Assembly (NCBI RefSeq): GCF_013371495.1
Contig: NZ_JABWTA010000001.1
Location: forward strand, 2,392,693-2,456,692
DNA from: Altererythrobacter lutimaris
Lineage (GTDB): Bacteria > Pseudomonadota > Alphaproteobacteria > Sphingomonadales > Sphingomonadaceae
Length of the DNA stretch: 64,000 nt
Direction of reading: 5' to 3'
The notes under the pieces are model-generated. The model had not been told where the DNA came from, did not search any database, and worked only from the letters and a program-made list of their open reading frames with translations. Shown here piece after piece: positions 24,291 through 32,687 of the stretch (position 1 is the first letter of the stretch; each line of letters opens with the position of its first letter). The translations under genes were made by a program, and so were the position numbers.

Positions 24291-25714
24291 CGCAAATGAA
24301 AGCGCGCAATCCCCGCACCGGCGAAGAGGACTATGAATTCGCGGTCACCTCGCGCGAGGAAATCGCCAGCGAAGCTGCACGGCTGAGAGCTGCGCAGCCC
24401 GCATGGGAAGCGATGGGACCCGAAGGCCGCGCGGCTGTGATGATGCGCTTTGCCGCTGTGATTGAAGCAGCAGCACCAAGTATCGCTGCAGCGCTATCGG
24501 TGGATACTGGGCGTCAAGCGGTTTCGCGGATCGAAGTGCAGGGCTGTGCCGGCAATATCCGGGGCTGGGCAGCGAAAGCGCCGGCGCTATTTGCTTCGCT
24601 GCCGAGCGAAGTCGAGCAATCCTTCACGCCAGGTGTCGAGATCGTCCCAGCCTACAGCGCCTATCCGCTATTCGGCGCGATTTGCCCTTGGAACTTTCCC
24701 GTGATCCTGAGCCATATCGATGCTGTCCCGGCGCTGATGGCAGGCTGTGCCGCGCTGGTGAAGCCATCGGAAATCACGCCGCGCTTTGTTGAACCGATGC
24801 GCGAGGTATTGGCCCAAGTCCCTGAGTTGCCGCTTGCCTATATTATGGGCGGGCCAGAGGTTGGTCAGGCATTGATCGAGGAAGTCGACTATGTCTGCTT
24901 TACCGGATCGACCGCGACAGGCCGCAAGGTTGCAGAGGCAGCCGCGCGTCAGCTGATCCCGGCCAATCTGGAGCTTGGCGGCAAGGACCCGATGATTATC
25001 ACGGCGAGCGCTGACCCTGAATGGGCCGCTGGCGTCGCGCTGCGCTCCAGCATCGTTGCGACAGGGCAGGCCTGCCAGTCGATCGAGCGGATCTACGTAG
25101 CGCGCGATATTGCCGAACCGTTCCTCGCAAAGCTGGTCGAAAACGCGCAGGCGGTTGAGATCACTTACCCTGATCCGTCCTCGGGCCATTTGGGACCGTT
25201 TATCTTCTCCCCGCAAGGCGCAAAGGTTCAAGCGCATATCGATGATGCAAAAGCCAAAGGCGCGCGCGTTTTGTCTGGCGGTCAGATCGAGGAACTGGGC
25301 GGTGGCACTTACCTGCGCCCGACTATCCTCGCTGATGTGACGACTGAGATGGCAGTCATGCGCGAAGAGACTTTTGGCCCCGTCCTGCCTGTCACGATTT
25401 TCGATGATATCGAAGATGCCATCGCTCAGGCCAATGACACCGAGTACGGCCTGTCCGCTGCTGTGCTCGCTGGCTCGATGGAAGAGGCAGCGAGGATCGG
25501 CTCCCGCTTGGAAGCGGGCGCGATCAGCCTGCAGGATGGGGCTATGACCAGCATGGTCGGCGATGCCGCGAACGAATCGCGTAAGGCGTCGGGGCTCGGC
25601 CCGAGCCGCATGGGCAATTCCGGGCTCTTGCGCTTCCTGCGTCGTCAGTCGCTGATCCAGCAGACCGGGCAAGCGATTACGATCGACGCCTATGCAGAAG
25701 GGGCAAGGGGATAG
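24287..25714 (+). CDS. NAD(P)-dependent aldehyde dehydrogenase
   Basis: ATG 24287 overlaps the upstream TGA and gives 475 residues, preferred to the TTG 15 bp earlier. Standard family features are present: CPWNFPVILSHIDAVPALMAGCA, KPSEITP, FTGSTATGRKVAEAA, the general-base Glu in NLELGGKDP, nucleophile Cys263 in GQACQSIERIY, and EETFGPVLPVTIF. It oxidises an aldehyde to an acid or acyl-CoA in the cytoplasm. In this operon it probably acts on the product released by the amide hydrolases. The specific aldehyde is unknown. Confidence 0.92.
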   Translation: MTQMKARNPRTGEEDYEFAVTSREEIASEAARLRAAQPAWEAMGPEGRAAVMMRFAAVIEAAAPSIAAALSVDTGRQAVSRIEVQGCAGNIRGWAAKAPALFASLPSEVEQSFTPGVEIVPAYSAYPLFGAICPWNFPVILSHIDAVPALMAGCAALVKPSEITPRFVEPMREVLAQVPELPLAYIMGGPEVGQALIEEVDYVCFTGSTATGRKVAEAAARQLIPANLELGGKDPMIITASADPEWAAGVALRSSIVATGQACQSIERIYVARDIAEPFLAKLVENAQAVEITYPDPSSGHLGPFIFSPQGAKVQAHIDDAKAKGARVLSGGQIEELGGGTYLRPTILADVTTEMAVMREETFGPVLPVTIFDDIEDAIAQANDTEYGLSAAVLAGSMEEAARIGSRLEAGAISLQDGAMTSMVGDAANESRKASGLGPSRMGNSGLLRFLRRQSLIQQTGQAITIDAYAEGARG

Positions 25715-25722
25715 GATCGGAG

Positions 25723-26181
25723 ATGAGCAATCGCGCCGCCCTTAACGCTGTCATGCCCATCATGCTCGCCCATGAGGGCTGGTGGGACGGATGGTACCGC
25801 CACTATGACAGTGACGGCGCGCTGCTCGATGAGCACAAGGTCAAGACACACTGCGAGTTCCCGGACGATGGCGAATGGCATTACATCCAGCACAATTGGC
25901 TTAGCTGGGAAGATGGCCGCGAAGCGCTGTATGAGTTTGGTGGCAAGCTCGACGGGCGACGCATCCTGTGGGAGACGGATCGCTTCTCAGGCTATGGCTG
26001 GCAAACGGCAGAAGACACGTTGATGCTCAAGCTGGACCGGCTCGACGAACCTGGCGCATATTACGTCGAGATGATCAATATCGCACCGGACGGGCAAAGC
26101 CGTGCGCGGACCTGGCAATGGTTCAAGAACGGCAGACCGTGGAAGCGGACGCTATGCGATGAATGGAGGATCGAAGGATGA
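25723..26181 (+). CDS. Calycin-like beta-barrel protein 2
   Basis: This 152-residue protein is a relative of the product at 19733-20242: PIMLAHEGWWDGWYRHYDSDG at the start, WLSWEDGREALYEFGGKL in the middle and SRARTWQWFKNG near the end. It lacks a signal peptide. It begins 8 bp after the aldehyde dehydrogenase stop, and its TGA overlaps the next ATG. Two relatives in opposite arms of one gene island suggest non-redundant roles with related ligands. A lipocalin/DUF3598-type barrel is inferred from strand pattern and aromatic content. Confidence 0.7.
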   Translation: MSNRAALNAVMPIMLAHEGWWDGWYRHYDSDGALLDEHKVKTHCEFPDDGEWHYIQHNWLSWEDGREALYEFGGKLDGRRILWETDRFSGYGWQTAEDTLMLKLDRLDEPGAYYVEMINIAPDGQSRARTWQWFKNGRPWKRTLCDEWRIEG

Positions 26182-26675
26182 TTGCAGCTTCAATCGCCTT
26201 GCTCACGCAAGGTATTCCTGCAGGCGAAGCACCGCCGCCATCGCAATCCACTTGTGACGCGCCGGTCTACATGGTGGTGGAAGGCCTGACTCTGGATCGC
26301 GAGCGCATGGGCGAATACGCCCGCGCGATTGCGGAAAGCGAGATCTACCAGAAGCTGGGCGGATACTACGTGACAGCGCCGCGTCCGCTGGCGGTGTTTG
26401 AAGGCGATGTTCCAGACAATTACGTCAATCTGACTGTGCGATTTCCCTGTCTCGCCAATGCAAGGGCCTTCTGGAACAGCAAGGTCTATCAGGAAGAGAT
26501 CATCAAGCTGCGGCAGAACCCCAGCGCAGGCGATTACACGGTAACTGTCTACGCTGAGGCACCTTTGCGCGAAGACATGGTGGGCCGGGTTGAGACAGGC
26601 CGCTTTGTCGCCGATTTCGCCGACCACGGCGTCCCCCAAATCGAACAGGATAGTGATCAAGGAGAGGCAGAATGA
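26178..26675 (+). CDS. DUF1330-type protein, apparently exported
   Basis: ATG 26178 overlaps the preceding TGA and gives 165 residues starting MIAASIALLTQG, a short hydrophobic leader that may be a signal peptide; an earlier ATG at 26163 would add five polar residues and spoil it. After a Pro/Ser linker the domain (about 30-130) matches the DUF1330-type fold: APVYMVVEGLTLDRERMGEYARA, then ARAFWNSKVYQEEIIKLRQNPS. The cytoplasmic relative is at 12729. The gene ends in an ATGA overlap with methyltransferase 2. Export is a prediction from the leader only. Confidence 0.7.
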   Translation: MIAASIALLTQGIPAGEAPPPSQSTCDAPVYMVVEGLTLDRERMGEYARAIAESEIYQKLGGYYVTAPRPLAVFEGDVPDNYVNLTVRFPCLANARAFWNSKVYQEEIIKLRQNPSAGDYTVTVYAEAPLREDMVGRVETGRFVADFADHGVPQIEQDSDQGEAE

Positions 26676-27859
26676 GTGTCGAGCTTCAGCATCCGATGAA
26701 ACCGCAGGCAACGCCTGAAGAGGTCGCCCGTGGGCGCTTTACTTCGGGCATGCGCAGCCTGATCCTGAATGATCTCGCTGGTGATATGCGCTCCGCTTAC
26801 GAGCGCCGCGCGGCACCTGCTTTTAAGAAGGAACATGGCCACGAGCCGGAAACGAGCCGCGAAGCGCATCAGGCATTACGCGGTGATCCAGCCTTCAACA
26901 TTTACTCGGCCATGCGCGTGCAAGCGCAGAAAATGGTTTGGGCGAGCGTTGCAGACAGCGTCGAGCGTGAAAGCGAGCGGCTGGCTGCAGAAGCGCAGGC
27001 TGTCGCGGACCTAGGGGGCGAGTTGAAGCTCAATCCCGACCTCGACGTTCCGAAGAACGTCCATGCGATTGACGTGCATCTGATGCCCGGCAGCTATACC
27101 CGCGGCGAAGACAGCCTGGAAGCCGGTGCAGTCTATGATCGCGGCCTTGCTGTGTTTTCCATGGGACTGATGGGCGCGAACTTGGACGATATCGGCTTGT
27201 CCATGAGCCAGTATATCAAGCTGCGTTTCCCCGATTTCGCGCCGAAGCGCATTCTCGATACCGGTTGTACCATCGGCCACAACACGCTGCCATGGAAGCA
27301 GGCCTATCCCGAGGCGGAAGTCATCGCGATTGATGCAGCGCCCGGTCCGCTTGCCTACGGTTCAGCGCGTGCGAAAATGCAGGGTCAGGACGTCACGTTC
27401 ATGCAGATGTGCGCGGATGACCTCGCTTTTGAAGATGAAAGCTTCGACGTCGTTTGGAGTTCGATGTTCCTCCACGAGCTGTCCAAGAAGCAGCGCGCAA
27501 AAGCGTTTGCCGAAGCTTACCGCGTACTCAAGCCCGGCGGGCTTGTCGTCCATATGGAGCTGCCACCGAACGATCAGATGGGCGCGTTTGACGGCTTCTA
27601 TCTCGACTGGGACAGCTATTACAACAACGAGCCATACTATAAGGGATACCGCGATGAGACGCCGCGGGATCTGACCAGCAATGCAGGCTTTGCCGAGAGC
27701 GACTACTTCGATTTCGTTGTGCCTTCTATCGGCATTTACGGCGAAGATGCGGTGCATGAAGCAGCGCAAGGCGACCGCGCGGAAGCAGTCGGTCAGGAAA
27801 CCACTGGGCGCTTGGCCGAAGGCGTGATGTGGTTCGGCTTCGGTGCGTGGAAGAAGTGA
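26672..27859 (+). CDS. SAM-dependent methyltransferase 2 of the island
   Basis: This 395-residue paralogue of the 9224 product has the same plan: helical N-terminal region with DMRSAYERRAAPAFKKEHGHEPE (methyltransferase 1 has [20 protein letters not shown]), then a class I methyltransferase fold with SAM loop DTGCTIGHN near residue 196, AEVIAIDAAPGPLAYGSARA, SMFLHELSKK and RVLKPGGLVVHMELP. AAGGAGAGG precedes ATG 26672, which overlaps the upstream stop. The duplicated methyltransferase plus small-partner pairs suggest methylation of two related intermediates. No acceptor can be named. Confidence 0.85.
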   Translation: MSVELQHPMKPQATPEEVARGRFTSGMRSLILNDLAGDMRSAYERRAAPAFKKEHGHEPETSREAHQALRGDPAFNIYSAMRVQAQKMVWASVADSVERESERLAAEAQAVADLGGELKLNPDLDVPKNVHAIDVHLMPGSYTRGEDSLEAGAVYDRGLAVFSMGLMGANLDDIGLSMSQYIKLRFPDFAPKRILDTGCTIGHNTLPWKQAYPEAEVIAIDAAPGPLAYGSARAKMQGQDVTFMQMCADDLAFEDESFDVVWSSMFLHELSKKQRAKAFAEAYRVLKPGGLVVHMELPPNDQMGAFDGFYLDWDSYYNNEPYYKGYRDETPRDLTSNAGFAESDYFDFVVPSIGIYGEDAVHEAAQGDRAEAVGQETTGRLAEGVMWFGFGAWKK

Positions 27860-27860
27860 C

Positions 27861-28115
27861 ATGAGCGAAGACAAACCGCTGCGTCCCGAAGACGCGCCAA
27901 CATCGCTTTACGATGATCAAGGCAACCCGCGTTTTTTCGCTGATCCTGGCATGGACCGCTTCGTCGCTGTGGTGATGAACTTGGCGCAGGAAGTCTGGGT
28001 TCAGGAAGAGCGCTTGCTTGCATTTGAAGAAGCCAAGAGCGGCGAAAGCGTTGACCGTGAGGCCAAGGTCAAGGAATTCATCGACCGCGTGTTCGCACCG
28101 GTCAGAGAGGCGTGA
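27861..28115 (+). CDS. Small methyltransferase-partner protein 2
   Basis: ATG 27861 (MSEDKPLRPEDAP) gives 84 residues; the longer frame from 27843 overlaps the methyltransferase end and is less likely. It resembles the central part of the 10432 product: DDQGNPRFFADPGMDRFVAVVMNLAQEVWVQEERLLAFEE, then a helical tail VKEFIDRVF. It is small, acidic and helical, with no known domain. As in the other copy, it directly follows a methyltransferase gene. Confidence 0.75.
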   Translation: MSEDKPLRPEDAPTSLYDDQGNPRFFADPGMDRFVAVVMNLAQEVWVQEERLLAFEEAKSGESVDREAKVKEFIDRVFAPVREA

Positions 28116-28120
28116 GAACA

Positions 28121-29146
28121 ATGAAAGCATGGCAGATTGGCCCGCGTAGCGGCATTGACGGATTGCAACCGGGCGAAATGGCAGAGCCTGAAGCGGGGCC
28201 CGGTGAATTGAAGGTGCGGGTTATCGCGGCTGGCCTCAACTACCGCGACCTGATGGTGCTTGGCGGGGTTTACGGAACCGATCTTCCTGAAACGCGCGTG
28301 CCGCTCTCTGATGGTGTGGGCGTGATCGAAGCTGTCGGTGAAGGCGTCAGTGGTTTTGCAGTCGGCGACCGTGTGGTCGCGCCGCATTTCGTCACCTGGC
28401 TGGAGCCTGAAGGCTACAATTTTGGTGTGTTTGCGCAGGATTTGGGTGTGACCGCTGATGGTTGGCTCCGCAAAAAGCTTACTCTGCCAGCGAGCGCAGC
28501 CATAAAACTGCCGGATGCCATTTCCGATGAAACCGCAGCGACGCTTGCCGTCGTTGGCGGCACGGTGTGGCATGCCATGGTCGCTTTCGGTGGGGCTGAG
28601 CCGGGCAAGCTCGTGCTCGCGCAAGGCACCGGCGGGGTCTCGATGTTCACCCTGCAACTTGCCAAGGCAATTGGTGCAGACTTCGCGATCACGTCTTCGA
28701 GCGATGAGAAACTCGCCAAAGCGCGCGATATGGGTGCGGATTTCACAGTCAATTACCGCGAGCGTGAAGATTGGGCGGCAGCGCTTCTGGAAGTAACCGG
28801 CGGTCGCGGCGCAGATGTTGTAGTCGACACGCTGGGCTTTCCGGCTCTTGGCCAGACAGTGGCCGCGACCGGCGTCAATGGCCGCATTGGAACACTTGGC
28901 GCTTTGTCAGGAACGCCTCAGGACAGCGCAACGGCAAGCCAGGGCGAGATCATCGGCAAGAACATCTTGATCAAAGGGATCGCCAGTGGTTCGCGCAGCA
29001 TGCTTGCTCAGGCCATTGATGTGCTCGCCAGCAATGGCATCGCGATGACGATCGATAAGGAATTCGCATTCGATGATGCGGTTGCGGCCTACCGTCATCT
29101 GGAAAGCGGCGCGCATCAAGGGAAGATCCTGATCAGAGTGAGCTAG
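28121..29146 (+). CDS. Zinc-independent medium-chain (MDR) alcohol/quinone reductase
   Basis: I prefer ATG 28121, with GAGAGG about 13 bp upstream, over GTG 28112; it gives 341 residues. The MDR fold is clear: LKVRVIAAGLNYRDLMVLGGVYG, a VPLSDGVGVIEAVGEGV substrate-domain segment, the nucleotide loop AQGTGGVSMFTLQLAKAIGA, and RGADVVVDTLGF. The usual catalytic zinc Cys/His set is missing (NYRDLMV in place of a GICGTD-type motif), so it is a quinone- or enoyl-reductase-type member. It closes the nine-gene operon and is followed by a hairpin. Confidence 0.85.
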   Translation: MKAWQIGPRSGIDGLQPGEMAEPEAGPGELKVRVIAAGLNYRDLMVLGGVYGTDLPETRVPLSDGVGVIEAVGEGVSGFAVGDRVVAPHFVTWLEPEGYNFGVFAQDLGVTADGWLRKKLTLPASAAIKLPDAISDETAATLAVVGGTVWHAMVAFGGAEPGKLVLAQGTGGVSMFTLQLAKAIGADFAITSSSDEKLAKARDMGADFTVNYREREDWAAALLEVTGGRGADVVVDTLGFPALGQTVAATGVNGRIGTLGALSGTPQDSATASQGEIIGKNILIKGIASGSRSMLAQAIDVLASNGIAMTIDKEFAFDDAVAAYRHLESGAHQGKILIRVS

Positions 29147-29167
29147 GCGAGGGGACGATTGCTCGCC
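29146..29167. terminator. Hairpin after the island operon
   Basis: GGCGAG and CTCGCC pair across a 10-nt loop immediately after the reductase stop and before the convergent DM13 gene. The stem is short, so terminator function is tentative. Confidence 0.4.
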
Positions 29168-29185
29168 CCCTCTTGATTCTACAGC

Positions 29186-29656
29186 TTAGCGATACTGCCC
29201 GGCAGTGATGAACTCACCGAAGGTTTCGCACCACACCACCACGGTAGTATATTCGCTCACATCGACGCCTTCCGGGACATCGAGCAGGAAGCCGTCAAAG
29301 CTCTTTACATCGCCGATACGAACGGCATCAGCTTTGATCGCTTCGAATTCGGCCTCGTCTTCAACGAACTCTTTGGTCAGATAGACTTTGTAGTCCGGGC
29401 CGGGGGAAAGTTCGCCCTGATGCGAGATCGCAGTCTCTGATACGCTGATCGTGCCTTCGCCCCAATGCAGGCCGTCGCTACCGCGCAAATCGCGGGTCAG
29501 CTCAGCTGAGTATTCCGCGCTTGCGGCTTGCTGTTCAAGAACGGAAGCCTCTGGCGCAGCTTCTGCGGTGAGGATGGGCAGGTAAAAAATGCCTGCTGCA
29601 AAACCGATGGCAAGAGCGCCAGCATGTGTGAGTGCGAGAAGAATTATACGTTTCAT
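29186..29656 (-). CDS. DM13 domain protein, exported or membrane-anchored
   Basis: This 156-residue product starts with a hydrophobic helix (about 5-27), then a short linker and a DM13 domain (about 55-156). The domain shows GSDGLHWGEGTISV, SPGPDYKVYLTKEFV, GDVKSFDGFLLDVPEGVDVSEYTTVVVWCETFGEFITAGQYR; the single Cys in the WCETF segment is typical. DM13 domains are proposed to take part in redox reactions outside the cytoplasm, but proof is limited. It is a single gene, convergent with the island's last gene. Confidence 0.85.
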   Translation of the reverse strand: MKRIILLALTHAGALAIGFAAGIFYLPILTAEAAPEASVLEQQAASAEYSAELTRDLRGSDGLHWGEGTISVSETAISHQGELSPGPDYKVYLTKEFVEDEAEFEAIKADAVRIGDVKSFDGFLLDVPEGVDVSEYTTVVVWCETFGEFITAGQYR

Positions 29657-29764
29657 GTGCGGCCTCCCTGAGGCTGTCTGGTTGTTGTCGTTGCAACCGG
29701 TTTCGCGAGCAACAAGTGTTTGGTTACACGACCGCGCACATTTCTTGCGCGTAAAATTGTAAGC

Positions 29765-31006
29765 TTAGCGAGTGAAGCGCGCCACAAAGAAGCCGTCAAG
29801 CCCGCCTTCTTCAAAGATCATACCGGGGTGCGTTCGCAACCATCCCTCAGGGGTTGGTGCAAGGCCATCAGGCAAATCCGAATCGGTGATTGGCGAGGGA
29901 TCGAGGTCAATCTGAGCCGCTTGCTCTTCGCCTTCCTCGCGCTCTAGCGAGCAGACCGCATAGACCAGAGTGGCGCCGGGTTTGAGCCAGCCGGAAGCGC
30001 GCTCAATCAGCCCGGCTTGCAGCTCCGCCATCTCTTCAATCTGGCGTGAACCGATGCGGTGCAACACGTCAGGATGGCGGCGGCAAGTGCCGGTCGCCGT
30101 GCAAGGCGCATCGAGCAGGATCGCATCGAACTGATGCTTGGGTTCCCAATTCAGCGCATCGGCGCGAACGGTCGAAGCCTTCAATCCGGTGCGCTTGAGA
30201 TTCTCCTTGAGCAAGCCAAGCCGCCGCTTGCTGATATCAAGCGCGGTCACTTTCCAGCCATTTCGCGCGAGCGCCAGGGTTTTGCCGCCGGGCGCAGCGC
30301 ACAAGTCCAGCGCATGCTTGCCTTCGCCAGAGCCTAGCAAATGCGCAGGCAATTGCGCGGCCAAATCCTGCACCCACCATGCGCCTTCGGCATAGCCTTC
30401 AAGCTTGTCGATGGCGGTGCCGCGCGGGATCCGGACATGGCCGGGCATCAGGCTGACGCCGCCTAGCCTGGCTTGCCATTGCTCGGTTGCTGCTATGTCC
30501 TTAACTGCCAGATCAACTTCAGGCGGCAGAGCGAGACCTTGTGCAATCAGTGCCGCATTCTCGTCCCAACGCGCAGCAACTTCTGCGGGAAGTGTTGGCA
30601 CTTCAGGCAGAGCCACTTCGCGTCTGCTCAGCGTCGAAAATACGCCATGCGCCAAACGCCGCGGCCCGCCGGAAAGCAATGGCAGGCCGGTAGCGATAAC
30701 CGCATGCGGGGGTGTCTCCAGGCGCAGCCAGCCTGCCAGCATGAGCCGCAATACCATGCGCGGTTTGGCGTCATCGGGCAGCGGTTTCTTCGTCGCGCTG
30801 TCGATCAGCGTATCCAGATCCACCATCCAGCGCAGCGCTTCGTTCGCCAGCGCGAGGGCCAGCGCCTTGTCAGCAGGTTTTCGGATATCTTTAAGCGCTG
30901 CACCTTGTGCTTGCTCGATCGTCTCCCCGCGCCGCAGCACAGCATCGAGCAGCTTGAGCGCGCCGCGCCGCGCATGAATTCCAGGAGGTTGGGCCATCAC
31001 GCGCAC
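29765..31006 (-). CDS. rsmB: 16S rRNA cytosine-C5 methyltransferase, RsmB type
   Basis: This 413-residue protein has an N-terminal NusB-like RNA-binding region (about 10-130; LLDAVLRRGETIEQA) and a C-terminal methyltransferase domain. DLCAAPGGKTLALA binds SAM, DAPCTATGTCRRHPDVL holds the first catalytic Cys and VYAVCSLEREEGEEQ the second, the pair used by RsmB/NOP enzymes to methylate cytosine C5 in rRNA. Starts at 31006 and 30997 are both possible. It is divergent from the DUF1674 gene. Confidence 0.88.
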   Translation of the reverse strand: MRVMAQPPGIHARRGALKLLDAVLRRGETIEQAQGAALKDIRKPADKALALALANEALRWMVDLDTLIDSATKKPLPDDAKPRMVLRLMLAGWLRLETPPHAVIATGLPLLSGGPRRLAHGVFSTLSRREVALPEVPTLPAEVAARWDENAALIAQGLALPPEVDLAVKDIAATEQWQARLGGVSLMPGHVRIPRGTAIDKLEGYAEGAWWVQDLAAQLPAHLLGSGEGKHALDLCAAPGGKTLALARNGWKVTALDISKRRLGLLKENLKRTGLKASTVRADALNWEPKHQFDAILLDAPCTATGTCRRHPDVLHRIGSRQIEEMAELQAGLIERASGWLKPGATLVYAVCSLEREEGEEQAAQIDLDPSPITDSDLPDGLAPTPEGWLRTHPGMIFEEGGLDGFFVARFTR

Positions 31007-31053
31007 GCCTAGCTGCGATTGAAACTAACCGCCAGTGTGCGCATTATAGGAGT

Positions 31054-31224
31054 ATGACAAAAGAGAAGTCAGACGCAGCGAAAGCTTTCAAGAAGCCCGC
31101 GCATTGGAGCAACGATCCGCCGCCCAAACCCAGGGCCGTTGATCCCAAAAAGGACGAACCGCGCGAGCTTTCCCCCACTCGCTATGGCGACTGGGAAAAA
31201 GACGGAATCGCGATTGATTTTTAG
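31054..31224 (+). CDS. DUF1674 small protein (SDHAF4-like)
   Basis: A 56-residue gene too short for most gene finders: it starts at ATG 31054 behind AGGAG and ends TAG 31222-31224. The product runs MTKEKSDAAKAFKKPAHW and ends LSPTRYGDWEKDGIAIDF, the signature of DUF1674/SDHAF4 proteins. In mitochondria SDHAF4 helps assemble succinate dehydrogenase by binding the flavinated SdhA; the bacterial role is assumed to be similar. No sdh genes are nearby. Its stop overlaps the end of the convergent P450 gene by four bases. Confidence 0.85.
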   Translation: MTKEKSDAAKAFKKPAHWSNDPPPKPRAVDPKKDEPRELSPTRYGDWEKDGIAIDF

Positions 31225-32624
31225 AGGGTTTTGAACGTGACCTTCAGCCCATCTTTGGGCTTGGGGATCGGCCAGGGCTGCCAGTCCGGCTCATAACCCT
31301 CGGCAACTTCGATCCGGTATTGCTGGAGCAGCTGCGCCATCAGGATCTTCACCTGCATGTAAGCGAAATGAAGTCCAAGGCACATATGCGCGCCGCCGCC
31401 AAACGGGACCCATGCATATTTGTGTCGCGCTTTCACCTTGTCAGGCGTGAAGCGCATCGGGTCAAACTTTTCCGGCTCCGGCCAGATTTCAGGATCGCGA
31501 TGAACGTAATGCGCGTTGATGCCGACTGAAGCGCCTGCCGGAATGGTGTAGCCACCAAATTCAAAGCTCTTCAATGCGCGCCGCGGTGTGGAGGGCACAG
31601 GCGGCATGATCCGCAGCGATTCCTTGAACGCCATCTCCGTCAGTTCAAGCTTGCCAAGATCGTCATACGATAGCGCACGCGGCTTGCCCGAGCCATCGGG
31701 TCCGCCTGTGACCGCGATAATTTCATCGCGCAGCTTTTCCTGCCATTCCGGGTTCTTTGCGAGCAGATAGATCAGTGATGTCGCGCTTGACGTGATCGTG
31801 TCATGCGCTGCCATCATCAGGAAGTTCATGTGGTCGACAACTTCGTCGACCGGCAGCAGCGAGCCGTCTTCGCGCGTTGCGGTCGCGAATTGGCTGAACA
31901 TGTCCTGCCCCCCGCCTTCTGCACGGCGGCGATGCGTCTCCTTAGTGAAATAGTCGACCAGGAAAGCGCGGCCATCAACGCCTTTCTTGAGCTGCGTGAA
32001 CGGCAGCGGCTTGCGCACCGGCGCGACGGATGCCTGCACCATGTCGATAAAGGCGGTATTGATCGCATCGGCCTCCGGACCCCAGGGGATGCCGATGAAG
32101 CTGTCTGCGGCGAGGTCCAACGTCAGTTTCTTGATCGCTGGATAAAACGTCATCGGCTTGTCCGCCCAAGTCGCGACTTCGCGCGCGATCCCGGCATTCA
32201 ATGAGCCTGCATAATGCCGCATCGGCTCAGGCTTGAAAGCGATCGATAGCGCGCGGCGATCAATTCGGTGATGATCGAAATCCATCAGCATCAACCCGCG
32301 CGGGAACAGCTGATCGAGGATCGGTCCCCAGCCTTGCTCGCTTGAGAAGATCTTGTCCTTGTTGAACAGCAGCAGTTCGTTTGCATCAGGACCGATCAGC
32401 GCAACCTGCCACCCGCCAAACGCGCGGGTTTTGTAAACCCGGCCATGCTCTGCGACCATCTTGCGCACAAAGCCGTGCGGGTCTGCCAGCATGGTGAAAG
32501 TGTTGCCGACAATTGGCCATCCGGCATCGCCCGGAATGTGAGCGAGGTCCTCCCCGTCAAGGCGACCTTCTGTCCAATGCTTGGGCGCCGATTGAGCTTT
32601 TGGGGGTTCTGCAAGTGTAGCCAT
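31221..32624 (-). CDS. Cytochrome P450
   Basis: This 467-residue soluble P450 has the haem-binding loop FGGGAHMCLG (Cys near residue 415), the K-helix ESLR motif (FKESLRIMPP), and an I-helix segment MMAAHDTITSSATSL with the acid/alcohol pair replaced by His-Asp-Thr. It hydroxylates a lipophilic substrate using electrons from a ferredoxin, none of which is encoded next to it. Relatives in sphingomonads include steroid- and terpenoid-type enzymes, but the substrate is not visible here. The upstream gap to hemH carries a 12-bp palindrome, ACCTACATAGGT. Confidence 0.9.
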   Translation of the reverse strand: MATLAEPPKAQSAPKHWTEGRLDGEDLAHIPGDAGWPIVGNTFTMLADPHGFVRKMVAEHGRVYKTRAFGGWQVALIGPDANELLLFNKDKIFSSEQGWGPILDQLFPRGLMLMDFDHHRIDRRALSIAFKPEPMRHYAGSLNAGIAREVATWADKPMTFYPAIKKLTLDLAADSFIGIPWGPEADAINTAFIDMVQASVAPVRKPLPFTQLKKGVDGRAFLVDYFTKETHRRRAEGGGQDMFSQFATATREDGSLLPVDEVVDHMNFLMMAAHDTITSSATSLIYLLAKNPEWQEKLRDEIIAVTGGPDGSGKPRALSYDDLGKLELTEMAFKESLRIMPPVPSTPRRALKSFEFGGYTIPAGASVGINAHYVHRDPEIWPEPEKFDPMRFTPDKVKARHKYAWVPFGGGAHMCLGLHFAYMQVKILMAQLLQQYRIEVAEGYEPDWQPWPIPKPKDGLKVTFKTL

Positions 32625-32658
32625 GGCTGTGGGTCCTAAATGAAGGTTCTTAATGACA

Positions 32659-32670
32659 ACCTACATAGGT
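32659..32670. promoter_or_regulatory. Palindrome upstream of the P450 gene
   Basis: ACCTA-CA-TAGGT lies 35-46 bp upstream of the P450 start, near where a promoter would be expected. It could be an operator; evidence is only symmetry and position. Confidence 0.3.
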
Positions 32671-32687
32671 GTAAGCGAGGTGCGATA

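Noticed and set aside
24668..25672. 334-codon frame opposite the aldehyde dehydrogenase
   Set aside because: Mirror frame of a clear dehydrogenase with catalytic Cys and Glu; no motifs of its own.
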